A DNA stretch of 64,000 nt from Peronospora farinosa (lineage: Eukaryota > Oomycota > Peronosporomycetes > Peronosporales > Peronosporaceae), in NCBI GenBank assembly GCA_947646735.1, contig CANTFK010000228.1, positions 1 through 64,000 of the forward strand, given 5' to 3'. The notes beneath the pieces are model-generated. The model was not told the origin of the DNA. It was given only the letters and a program-made list of their open reading frames with translations, and did not search any database. The stretch's first letter is position 1, and every line of letters starts with the position of its first letter. Below are positions 10,081 to 20,329 of this stretch, piece by piece. The translations under genes were made by a program, and so were the position numbers.

Positions 10081-11290
10081 GGGCTTCACCCCAAAAGTTT
10101 GCATTCGGATGTGGATATGGAATCGGCCGGATCGCGTCAATCGCGATCCAATAAATACGACCTAGATGATTTGGGGCTGGAGGATCTAAGACGACCACAA
10201 GTGGCAAGTGCAGGTACTGTACCTAATGGTGAACTTGTCACGCAGCGAATTCGAATGTCTGCGATCGCAGATCTAAAAGAATTTACAGGACGGGACAAGG
10301 ATGAAGATCGAGCGAGAAGTTGGGCTAACAAGGCCAAGTCGGCGTTCTTACGCGTCCAAGCCCCGGATAATGAAAAATGCCTAGTATTTGGTGATTTACT
10401 CACGGGGCCGGCACGAAATTGGTATAGCCAGTTAAGTCGATCCACTCGGAACTCTTGAAAGTCGTTGATGGAAACCTTCATGATCCAGTATTGTGGATAT
10501 GGTATGTCGGTCGGGAGACAATACTATCATGCGAAGAAGCGATCCGATGAAACGCCATTGGAATATTTGTATCGACTATATGTGGCCGCGATCCGAGCAA
10601 AAATTCTCATTCGGGAGGGATCGCCCTCGATTCGCCGAGAGCATGTGGAACATTTCATTGGTACACTGGATGATCGCGATCTGGCTAAGCAGTTGACGTT
10701 GTTACGCCTTGGAGACGCCGATGATATGGAAGAAACTCTGCGAACATATCAACGCATGGAGGGAAGACAGTATCCGAGTGCAATGGGGTCGAGCAAATTT
10801 CATCAGCGATCTGCGTCGGCATCCACTCCGGCACCCTCGAAACCAACTCGTGCTGTGAGAGCGATTCGTCTGGAAGGCAGTAGCAGTGAGTCAGACTCGG
10901 AAAGTAGTGGATCAGACGCCGAAACAGATCGACGCAACTATGTGTGGCCACAGTACCAGATCGCGTGAAGAAATATAGTGATCAACGCGCGGGATCGGAC
11001 CATTTGGATCAAGATCGCGGTCCAGATCGCGTGGTGAATCAGAAAGCTTGTACCCATTGTGGGTCGAAGAAACACGATGATCGTGGATGCTGGAAGAGAC
11101 TAACGTGTCATAGTGTGGTCGTAAGGGACATCCTTCGGACAAGTGTTTTTACACCTGTGCTGCCTGCGGAGATATCCATGAGCATGGAAAATGTCGAATG
11201 GAAGAATTCTACAACATGATACGCAAGTGGTATGTCCCAACCAAGCATGCTGGAATGCTTCCGTCGAAGGCTGAAGAAATGTTAAACTAG
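10081..11290 (+). pseudogene. Gypsy B gag
   Basis: This is the capsid/nucleocapsid precursor. An open frame from 10057 is broken by one in-frame TGA at 10456-10458 and continues to 10968. Capsid-like features are DLLTGPARNWYSQL near 10400 and the acidic ESDSESSGSDAETD tail near 10895. From 11040 the reading moves frame and shows zinc-knuckle cysteine/histidine clusters (CTHCGSKKH...C, then CHS with a frameshift, then C-x2-C...H...C near 11160), the nucleic-acid-binding end of Gag. The true N-terminus is missing because copy A's integrase is fused to it. Frame breaks at 10456, about 10966 and about 11115 predict no intact protein. Confidence 0.75.
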
Positions 11291-11352
11291 GACGCTCGCC
11301 AGGTTGGAATCTGGTATGAGCCGAGCGTTCTAGGCTTTGCATTTATGCATTT

Positions 11353-13000
11353 GTGGAAAGAAGATCGATATATCAGGGCGTTAACACTCATATCGACCCG
11401 ACTAATACATGTGAAGATTCAAAATTTCTGCGTTCGATATCAAGCGTCGTAAGAGTTGATGAATATGCCCGATCGCCTGCGAAAATGAAGCTCGACTTAG
11501 CACCAGGTGAATCAAGAGGGTATTGGAAATATCATACCCCAGGAAAATGGTTCAAGCAAGCCAAGGCGACGGGCAAGATCAACAATGAAAAGGCGATTAT
11601 GTTGTTTGATTCTGGAGCCGAAGTCTCACGTCGACACCACCTTTGCTCGTAAGGTGGGATGTGTCATTGACGAGAGTCAGAGGCAAGAATGTGTTGGGAT
11701 AGGTGAGAACACTTACATGACGGACGGTCGTACAAGAATCAAGATCACGCTGAATGGATCGCTAGTCTATTATTTTGATGCTTGGGTAGGAGATCAAGTA
11801 GGTCAAGACGCGATCCTAGGAATGGATTTTATGGTCCCAGCTGGAATACGCCTGGAATTAGCAGATGGAACACTTTGTTTGCCTGATGAGGCCAGGATAC
11901 TTCTGAATGGACGAAGACCCCCTTACCGGGCGACCATACAAGAGATCACAATTCCAGATCAATATGTGGTGATTCCCGTGGGCAAATCGACCGAAGTGAA
12001 GATCGGAGTTAGTCCTCCTAAAGCCAAGATCTGGGTGAGGCGCGATCCGAAGTGGGTACCTACAGTAACTACGGGACCAGGTCAGATCAAGTATCTACAG
12101 CTGACTAATATCGGCGATCAAGAAGTGACTTTAAGTCATGGATCGCCATTAGGTTGGTGGATGGTTGCTGATATGATACCTCGGTCCCCAGGATATGTCT
12201 CGGTGGAATCGCGTCGGTATAACGAATGGCAGACATTAGCGTTTGAAGCGACAACGGATCGAGAAGAAGAACCACCGGAAGAATATAACGGACCGCTAAT
12301 GGATCATCCTTCGTATCCTATACCAAAGAAGATCTTAACACACTCAAAAGAGAAATCAGAAGAAAGGACTACGGAAACGGTGAAACTCACGACACGATCC
12401 AATGATGAATGCGATGCGATAAGAGAAATCGGGGAAAACAATGTAGAAGATCTGGTGATCGAAGGTGAAAGTGATCAGGTAGCGCAACCTCCATGGGTAA
12501 TCAATGCGATCAGAGGGATGTCAAATGTCGATCACGCGCAAGGGCCGTGGGGTGAAGATAATTACACTTACAATAACTATACACAGAAATGTATGGAGCG
12601 CGATCCGACAATTAATGACCGCGATCTGGCTGATCTGGCAATCAATGACCTTGATCTGGGCGATCTGGATCGCGATGACCCCGATCCGACAATTAAGGAC
12701 TGCGATCTGGCCGATCCGGTAGTTAATGACCGCGATCTGGCTGATCCAGATCGCGATGACCGCGATCTGATCGATCCGGTAGTTGAGGACCGCGATTTGG
12801 CCTATCTGGATCGCAGTCTGCGAGAACAGGAGCAAGCTAGTGATACCACTACTATCAATGACGAATGTATTCTAGCCGGAGGAAGTGTAAAGATGAAGCC
12901 TGAAGACTCGATGTATTATCACGAGAGTGGTGAGCTGTATGCTGAAGATGTGGATCAACATATGGCTGTCTTGCCTGAGATTGTGTCATCCACCGAATAA
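11353..13000 (+). pseudogene. Gypsy B protease region with RD repeats
   Basis: This is retropepsin-type protease and linker. The active-site LFDSGAEVS lies at about 11600-11630 in the frame 11353-11652. The rest is open from 11507 to 13000 (497 residues) in a second frame, so a frameshift follows the catalytic motif. Conserved family segments are GQDAILGMDFMVPAG and LADGTLCLPDEA. Near residues 365-440 the linker is a tandem repeat of NDRDLADP-like units, encoded by GCGATC-rich DNA (12595-12830). The region ends with GELYAEDV, equivalent to GELWAEDI in copy A. Confidence 0.75.
12595..12830. repeat. GCGATCTGG/GCGATCCG coding tandem repeats
   Basis: Repeats of about 18-36 bp are built on GACCGCGATCTGGCTGATC and GATCGCGATGACC. 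They encode alternating acidic/basic D-R-D-L-x-D peptides within the protease-RT linker. The same linker in copy A lacks them, so the expansion is specific to B or was lost from A. Confidence 0.8.
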
Positions 13001-13089
13001 GTCACGATTGATGATATCCAAGTGGGCGATCCGGGAGTTCCTCTAACCAAGGACCAAGAAGGTCTACGGCAATTGATTTGGGCGAACCG

Positions 13090-14257
13090 ACACTTAATCA
13101 TCGGCAAAGGAAACGCGCTTCCTCCTGCAGCTTGAGGAGCAGTATGTGATATCGATGTTGGTGGAGCACACCCTATCGCACAACGAGTACGACCGGTCGC
13201 TCCCAAATTTCGCGAGAAGTTAGCTGACTTAATCAAAGGATTACTATCCGCCAGGATTATCCAGCCGTCGACATCACCATGGGCTTCACCAATTGTGGTA
13301 ATTATAAAAAAGAATGGTATCGACATCCGGTTATGTATTGACTATCGGCGGGTGAATCAACTCACGAGATTGATGGTGTATTCTATGCCTCTGATTAGCG
13401 AAGTGTTGCAAGATATGGATAAAGCTATGTGGTATTGTTCGTTGGATATGGCCAGTGGATTATGGGTCGTGGAAATGACCGAGCGAGCAAGGATGATTTC
13501 TGCTTTTATCACGCCGTCAGGCCTGTTCGAGTGGTTACGAATGCTGTTTGGGCTAAAAAACGCTCCGCAGATTTACCAACGTCTAATTGATAATGCACTG
13601 TATGGATACCTCAAGATCGGTACGGATCCGAATGCAATTGCCACAGGATCACTCGACTCCACTGATACGGTAACGGGATCGCCAAAGCTGGTTGATGTAT
13701 TTACTGAAGGCGGACCGGATACTAGCCAGAAGCCATCTGTGCTCGGCCGAAGGTCATATATTGATGACATATTGATTCCAGCAACATCGTGGACCTCCTT
13801 ATATGATAAGGTAAAGCGATTGCTAGAAGTATGCAATGAATGGAATTTGTCGATCAGTCTTGCTAAAGGTTTTTGGGGACGACGTAAGGTACATTACCTG
13901 GGTCATCAAGTATCACTTGCAGGAATAGAAGCTCATCCAAAGGATTTGGGATCGCTGGTGAACATTCCGTTCCCAAAAACGTTGCGATCGATGCAATCGT
14001 TTCTGAGAAGCTTGAGTTACTATAGTCGATTTGTCGAAGACTTTGCGATTTATGCGTCAGTGCTATATGAATTACGGGAAACAGATTTCCACGAAATCCG
14101 CTGTTCTGACAAGATGAATGCATTGGATTCGAATATCGCCACCAGGAATGATTCGGATCAAAATTCCGACATTGGGGACGATCCAGATCCAGAAGGACGG
14201 ACTCGATGGAAAAAAGAGGATGATCGCATTTACCATGTTGAAAGCCAAGATCGCTAA
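13090..14257 (+). pseudogene. Gypsy B reverse transcriptase
   Basis: Ty3/Gypsy RT. Motifs in order are SPWASPIVVIIKK, RLCIDYRRVNQ, CSLDMASGLWVV (motif A), FGLKNAPQIYQR (motif B) and RRSYIDDI with the catalytic aspartate pair at about 13759-13770. A 40-45 residue hydrophilic insert lies between motif B (DNALYGYLK) and YIDD; most Gypsy RTs have only a few residues there, so it may be a family trait (copy A has a shorter version). HYLGHQVS, AHPKDL and MQSFL follow. An in-frame stop at about 13131 and a frame change at about 14230 break the polyprotein, although the frame 13295-14257 is open. Confidence 0.85.
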
Positions 14258-14690
14258 TACCCCTCTCCTCAAACATTTTGCTCCAGATCGGCCTCCGGTA
14301 ATTGTAGTATATGCGAGTAAATGGGCAGTTTCAGCAGCTTTGTTGCAAGAGTATGATGGCACATACTGGCCAGTTACTTTACAAGCCGAACGCTGAAGTC
14401 GAATGAGATTAGTTACGGAATGGTCGAGAAGGAGATACTAGCTTTACTTCGGATTTTGGATATATGCTATTGCATGCTAGTCTCGCGAGAGATTAAAGTT
14501 CTTACGCGTTTCTCGACGATGGCCTGGTTGGTGCAATCCTCCGGTCTCAATGGCAGGCTAGGTAAGTGGGCCGCATTATTATCGACTTGGACGTTGGAGA
14601 TCAAGAAATGTGAAAAGGGCGAAGATGAAATACTTTGTTCCCTGGCTGCAAGTGTGACTCCTTGTGAAGAAGTCGATGAAGTGTTGATTG
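14225..14690 (+). pseudogene. Gypsy B first RNase H (degraded active site)
   Basis: This is the Ty3-type RNase H fold. The first catalytic aspartate position reads VYASKWAVSA (Y instead of D), and the T-D-H motif reads LTRFSTM. The MVEKEILALL glutamate persists. A frameshift separates 14118-14396 from 14420-14758. Both missing acidic residues are also missing in copy A, whereas the unrelated elements C, D and G in this window keep theirs (CDASDFAIG and YTDHASLR in C). The domain therefore probably serves as a structural tether in this lineage. Confidence 0.8.
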
Positions 14691-15152
14691 CGATCGCTCC
14701 CCGGAAAACAGCCAAGGCAAACTCTAAGTATGCCATCGCCTACGGTGGAAGAAGATGAAAGTCTCTGGGTCGTCAGTTTCGATGGATCGGCACGAACCAA
14801 GCGAAAGGGTGGATCATACAGTGCGATAATATGGAAACTTCCTGAGTGGACTATTGAGGCTGCTGCATCGGAATATGCAACGGACTTAACAGTAAACGAA
14901 GACGAATATGGGGGTTTACTATTAGGCTTTAATCTGTTGGAGAATCAGACTAGGGGACGAGTTATCATTTGTGGCGACTCCAACCTAGTGATTCGACAGA
15001 TGCGGGGTGAAATCGATTGCAAGGCTCCTGGACTGCAGTTGTTGCGACAGAGGGCAATGGAGAAGCTTCGATCATGGACGATCCATGAGTTCTTACATAT
15101 GAAGCGCGACTGGAACCAAAGTGCAGATCGACTGGCGAGTACTGCTTTGTAG
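14691..15152 (+). CDS. Gypsy B second RNase H
   Basis: This is a second RNase H domain of the cellular/archaeal-like (RVT_3) type, open for 154 residues. The putative catalytic set is complete: VVSFDGSARTKRKGG (D), NEDEYGGLLLGF (E), ICGDSNLVIRQM (D) and NQSADRLAS (D). In the family this nuclease cleaves RNA in RNA-DNA hybrids, here presumably replacing the degraded first domain during reverse transcription. It overlaps the end of the first RNase H frame and is followed after one stop (15150) by integrase, so it would normally be part of a Pol polyprotein. Confidence 0.8.
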   Translation, partial: RSLPGKQPRQTLSMPSPTVEEDESLWVVSFDGSARTKRKGGSYSAIIWKLPEWTIEAAASEYATDLTVNEDEYGGLLLGFNLLENQTRGRVIICGDSNLVIRQMRGEIDCKAPGLQLLRQRAMEKLRSWTIHEFLHMKRDWNQSADRLASTAL

Positions 15153-15224
15153 AAGGAACAAGGTGCGGTCATCACTTCGGAAGGAGATCGCCAAGATCTC
15201 ATTACCTTTAATAGACTGGATGAG

Positions 15225-16660
15225 TTGTTCAATTCGAAACAGACCGAATCGGTGGTGGTTAAAGTTGCTGCGATTACCAGATCAACCCGGAGAAGACGTC
15301 AACCACCCGAGATTTTGCAAGAAGAATTTTTGCAACAAATGCGAAGCGATCGAATACGACAAGCTCAAGATGAGGAATGTTGGATCGCTAACCTAAATAT
15401 TTTTCTTATTGGTGATATTAAGAATCTCAGTATGGAAGAAGCGAAGTTATGCGCCAAGATCACAAGTAATTATGTAGTGGAAGAAAGTGATCATCTATTT
15501 TTCTGCCCGAGAGCTGTGAGAAATTCGGAAGATCGTGATGGAATTGCTCGTTTGGTGGTGCCAGAAACTCTTCAGCAAGATTTTCTGCATCACTACCATG
15601 CCAGTTTGGAAGGAGGGCACCAGGGAATCGGTAGGACGTATCAACGGATCAGATCTTGTTTTCATTGGAGAGGTTTGTATCGCAGTGTACAGCGATACGT
15701 GAGCGAATGCACTGACTGCGAGACTGGAAAAGGACGTCCTGTTATTAATGGAGAGTCTCCGGGAATTTTACAAGCTACTTGTCCGTTTCAGATTGTTGCC
15801 ATGGATCGTATTCCATCGCTGCCTAGATCTTTTAAAGGCAACACTGAATTATTGGTCTGCGTCGATCTATTTTCGGGCTATGTGGTTGCCAAGGCGAGCA
15901 AATCTAGAACAGCTCAGACGATCGCCGAGAATGAAGAGGAGTGTGTCTTTCGACGATTCGGTGCGAGTGAAGCGATACGGCACGATCGAGAACCTGGATT
16001 AATGTCAGATTTTTTCCGTGCGTTCAATCGACTTATTGGGCGGAAGCAAAGGGCAACGATGGCATATCGCCCTCAAGCATATGGGACTGCGGAACGTATG
16101 GTGCAAACTCGTGCATTAAAGATGTATGTCTCTGACGTAAATCAACAAGACTGGGATGAGTATGCCGAACGCCTAACTTTCGCGATAAATACCGCCCAAG
16201 ATCGGGTGCGCGGCGAAACGCCATTTTTCTTGATTCATGGTTGGGACTTGAGATCTACGTTGGAAGCTACTTTATTATTAGGGAGTACTAGGCGTCGGGA
16301 TCGCGATCCACGTAGGTGGCGATATCATGTGCAACGGCATTATCAGCGGGTGAGAGAAGCAGTAAATGAGAGACTCAGGACTGCGATCCAAACCCGTGCT
16401 GATCGCCACAATGAAGATCTTAAGCCTCACGAAATTGAGCCAGGGGCGCAAGTCTGGTTATATTTGGATCGTGTGAAAGAAGGGTACGCTCGAAAGCTAG
16501 CACATATGTGGCATGGACTTTTTCGAGTAAAGAAATGTGTGGAGATCACGCTGTCCGACTGGAGATTGTTGGTACACCATATCGATTATTTCCCGTCGTA
16601 CATATATCCAAGTTGAAGAGAGTAAAGACGTTCCCCGATCGTCCAAAAAATTTTGCTGAC
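15225..16660 (+). CDS. Gypsy B integrase
   Basis: A 463-residue frame (15225-16616) holds a nearly complete integrase. The zinc-binding region is HHYHASLEGGHQ...CTDCETGKG (H-H-C-C, about residues 122-168). The catalytic core has D in AMDRIPSLP (about residue 200), D in IRHDREPG and E in GTAERMVQT. A GPY/KLA-type C-terminal segment (VWLYLDRVKEGYARKLAH) follows. A frameshift near 16535 moves the remaining LFPVVHISKLKR segment to the frame 16508-16690. Except for this shift the enzyme would be competent by its catalytic residues. It is followed directly by a chromodomain. Confidence 0.85.
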
Positions 16661-16931
16661 GATCGAAGAAGAATATCGATTCGATTTTGATGAAGCACTT
16701 TTGCCGGAAGATTGTTTTGAAGGTAATCTGGAAGACGATGAATTCGAAGTGGAAAATATTGTGGATGTACGGTCTGATAGAAAGACACGTTTTGGACGAG
16801 TACATAGACAGTTTAAAGTCTACTGGAAAGGTCATGCTAAACCATCCTGGGTGGATGAAGCCGACTTAAATTGTGGTGCTTTATTGCTAAATTTTGAACG
16901 TGGCAAGATTAGCCGGATCGTTTTGAAGTGA
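16653..16931 (+). CDS. Gypsy B chromodomain
   Basis: The C-terminal end of Pol encodes a chromodomain of about 50 residues: EDDEFEVENIVD, then RQFKVYWKGH, then PSWVDEADLNC and LL. The aromatic positions expected to form a methyl-lysine cage (in FEVENI, YWKG and SW) are present. In chromoviruses this domain guides integrase to modified histones and so biases insertion to heterochromatin. It sits one frame from integrase and ends at TGA 16929. It identifies the element as a chromovirus-like Gypsy. Confidence 0.8.
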   Translation: MLTIEEEYRFDFDEALLPEDCFEGNLEDDEFEVENIVDVRSDRKTRFGRVHRQFKVYWKGHAKPSWVDEADLNCGALLLNFERGKISRIVLK

Positions 16932-17146
16932 TGCAATCACATGAAGAGGGATCTGGTGGCTAACGAAGATCGAGTGTTGGGGATGGTATAATATGCAAGA
17001 AGGTTGCATAGGATGGTGGAAAGGAAATTTGTGTGTAATGATTATGGCGATCGAAGGTCTGGAAGACGAGATCGCGGCTAAAGAAGCCCAACAAAAGAAG
17101 ACAATTGTAACGAAAAGGAGGAACAAAATGGAATTGTATTGAACGA

Positions 17147-20046
17147 TCAAGAAGTGTTATCAGATCCCGACTGCTGTTTGGGAAAGAATTTACTGGATAA
17201 ACGGGCGAGGGATGAACCGGGGTGATCCGCGATTGAGGACCGATATTGGTTCCGCCAAGGCTCCGCAGAATCCAATAACGACAGTGCAGTAATTAGGTTG
17301 GGAATGTTTTTCTGCTTGCAATACAAACCAGGATACCATTGTCGCACTTCTGCGTACACTGGAAAGTGAAGGAAGTATGGATCCAACAAAATGTCCAGAT
17401 CGCAGTGTCCTTCGACCATCCCTTGGAGAATAACGCGAAGAATAGTCTTCCAGCGGGGTCCAGATCTCGACCGATGCTGTTTGCGTTGCTGACAAAATTG
17501 CGCCAGCTCTGGATACTCCTTCCGATGTTCGCGGGAGATATACAGGAAGTGGGTTGCCTCCCACAAGGCTTGCCTATGGCGATCTTCATATTCCAGGTAA
17601 ATGTCAGCCAGATCTTTGAACCAACCAGTGAGAGGGAAGGAGATGGGAGCAATCGGCCGACGAGTGAAGTTTCACGTTTTCTGATCGTAAAGCGCAGTAA
17701 CTTGTGCCGGGGTGATCAGTCGGGGAATCCACTCAGAATCAAGAAGAGGTTTGGGATTGGCTTGAGGGGTGAAGATATACCCTCTCGTTCGGGACAAGTG
17801 TCGAAGAAGAACTCTTCTCCCAATTTGGCAACACTGGTCAGACTGACCCGTCGGGCGGACCATGGAGCGACCTGAGTTGACGATCGGGGCTTTCGCTCAC
17901 GATATCCTGGGATCCACGCATCACGTGATTTTTGGAGATCAGGCAGGTCGGCGTATTGAGCGGGAGTGAACAACTGGTTTATATCTTCACGAATGTCACT
18001 GGAAACGCTAATCTTCCCGTCCGAGTTGCTGAAAGATTCGCCAAAAAGCTTGACCTTGAAAATCTTGGTCGTAAGGCTAGGGGGCGTATCAGGACTCGAG
18101 ACTGGTGATTTTCTGGAGGGTGGGCTACCATTGTGAATTATGATAGGGGACTGAGACGATCCGGTGTTGCCAGAGAGTTTCGTCACGGTGGTGTGACGCC
18201 TCGCGGTTGAACGCGATCCGGATAAAGCAGCAAGTGTAGCGTCTTCGGGATCGGAAGACCATTCGTCATACTCAGAGTCAGGCGAAGGCGAGGGACACGT
18301 TTTGCGTTTCCTTTTAGCTTTCGACGAAACATTGCGTCGCGTTGTAATAACGGATCGCACCGACTTGGCAGATCGCGCCCGAGTACCAGATCGCGTCGAA
18401 TTACCAGATCGCGTCGAATTACCAGATCGCGTTAAATACCAGATCGCGGCGGAGTACCAGATCGCGGCGGAGTACCAGATTGCGCTGAAGTCCCAGATCG
18501 CGCCAAAGCATTAGACTGTGCCGAAATACCGGATTGCGCCGATATTTCAGATCGCGCTGAAGTACCAGATCGCGCCGGAGTGCCAGATCGCGTTAAATTA
18601 CCAGATCGCGGTGGAGTACCAGATCGCGCCGAAGTCCCAGATCGCGCCGGGGTGCCAGATCGCGTCAGAGTACCAGATCGCGCTGGAATGCCAGATTCCT
18701 CCGAGGTCGCAGATTGAGCAGAAGTACCGGAACCGCTGCGTGGACGTTTACAGGGGACGTCCAGAGTCGGTGAAGATGACGCACGTTTGCGATTGGGTGA
18801 CGAGGAATTGGATAGCGCGAGAAGGCTAGTCGGAGCAGGAAGTAAGCCCGTAGCCAATTCTACCAGATGCGAACGAAGTAAATCTCGATCCTGGATGGCC
18901 AGATCGCGCTCCGCCTCTCGATCTGCAACTTCGGTACGAAGTCGACCCAAAGCTGAGTCGTTCCGAATACTCGCACTCAGGAGGCGATCATGATCAAGCT
19001 CGAGCGCGCTCAGCGTCTCTTGCAGTTGTTTCACGGCTTGCTGGGCCTGAGAGCGAGCTTTCTTGTACTTGGACGCCTTGCTTTTCATGTGCAGCGGCCA
19101 AAGCACTGTCTGCCGTTTTACGCTGTGCGAGGATGGAGTCCAGTTGCTGTTGGAGGGACGCGATCTGCTGCCGGAATTTTCCTTCCAGAGTTCGCTGAAG
19201 ATTGGCCGCCTCACGGCGGAATTTATCCTGCAGGCGATGTTTCTCTGCATTGGCTCGAAACAAGTCATTTTTCAGATCTGCGATCTCCTGAGACTGATCC
19301 GTTGCCTGGTTCAGTTCTTCGTCGAGACCTTCGGCCATGTGGAGAGCGGTATCAAGTTGTTGACGCAACTCTTCATCTCGACGCAAGACGAATGTGCACA
19401 GTCGAGGCACCAACTCGTGATACGAATTGAGTTCCGTCTCCAGCTGATTTCCACGAAATTCCTGCTCCTGCAAGGCATTTTCCATGGAGTGATAGCTTTC
19501 CGCGATGGTATCTTGGGCTTCCAGGCGATCATACAATGAAGAAACCAACGAGATCGCGTTTTGACGATCCGTAACGGGAGAAAGGATTATCCGGGTAGAC
19601 GGGAGCAAGATACGCGATCCGGTAGAAGAAATCATCGTTGGATCGCGCGTTACGAGCACACCAGTTTGGGGGTGGCGATCGTTTTCGGGTGTTGATCTGG
19701 CCATAGGGAACGAAGTGAAGAGAAGGGTGAAACGAGACAGTGCACAGCTAGGCCAACACTGTATGTGGGCTAACGATGCAGGGGAAGATTGTGGCGAAGT
19801 GAAGGAGTGAATTTCGCAAAGTGTGATCACATATTTTCGGTTACGTCCGAAATGGCCAATATTGATGAGTCGCGATCTCGCAGAAAGATTTCGAGATGAC
19901 GTCAAATGGGATGGAAAACAGTGAATGGTGTAGTTTGTAGTTCTATGTGGGGTCAAATATGGCCTAGAATCTTCGCTATTGCGACCTCCAGTATTTCCGA
20001 TGGCGATCCGCGTGAACGCGATCGCTAGTAAGGAGGATGGGTACAT
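17147..20046 (-). pseudogene. Antisense coiled-coil/repeat gene in the 3' part of Gypsy B
   Basis: Between the chromodomain and the 3' LTR, the minus strand carries a long gene-like reading in four pieces joined by frame changes. 20046-18994 is helical, coiled-coil-rich (EELNQ, LKNDLFRAN, LQQQLDSIL). About 19085-18432 gives more coiled coil (QAQQAVKQLQETLSALE) followed by SGTPARSGTSAR-type repeats. 18360-17716 is basic, then a compact C-terminal domain with FTPAQYADLPDL and WIPGYRERKP. 17566-17147 has DPYFLHFPVYAEV. A likely start is the methionine of MARSTPEN near 19704. I do not recognise the family. The opposite strand over the same span is not coding for Gag or Pol. It is probably an additional ORF carried by the element, now decayed. 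Confidence 0.6.
18355..18720. repeat. 15-bp CCAGATCGCG tandem repeat array
   Basis: About 20 copies of a 15-bp unit (CCAGATCGCGNNGRAGT-like). On the minus strand they encode SGT-P/S-A-R pentapeptides of the antisense gene. The core GATCGCG matches the motif expanded in the LTRs and in the protease linker. Confidence 0.9.
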
Positions 20047-20189
20047 CCAAGTATGTGGAAGACGGTCTGGTGTGGATCACGTCGCTATGGAGGACTGGAA
20101 TGAGGTGGACATGACATGTCACATAGATGAACTATCTCACATGACCTGAGAAACGGTGAAGAGGATAAGTTGTGATCCGGCGTATCGCG

Positions 20190-20290
20190 AACCGATATTA
20201 ATTATTAGTACCGCGATCCGATACTAATTATTTAGTACCGCGATCCGATATTAATTATTTAGTACCGCGATCCGATACTAAAATGGTATT
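20190..20290. repeat. GCGATCCGATACTAATTATTTAGTACC repeats
   Basis: Four copies of an approximately 27-bp unit, upstream of and probably within the 3' LTR U3. They carry the GCGATCCG core found in the other LTR arrays with a different spacer. Confidence 0.85.
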
Positions 20291-20329
20291 AGATCCGAGC
20301 GAGGTAGCGATCCAGATCGCGGCGATATT

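Noticed and set aside
12521..12835. 104-codon minus-strand ORF with QIAVI repeats
   Set aside because: Reverse strand of the RD-repeat linker of Gypsy B; an artefact of repeat periodicity.
18302..18829. Plus-strand ORFs rich in D-R-V or Y-Q-I-A repeats
   Set aside because: These are the opposite strand of the 15-bp repeat array; repeat lengths divisible by three keep all frames open.
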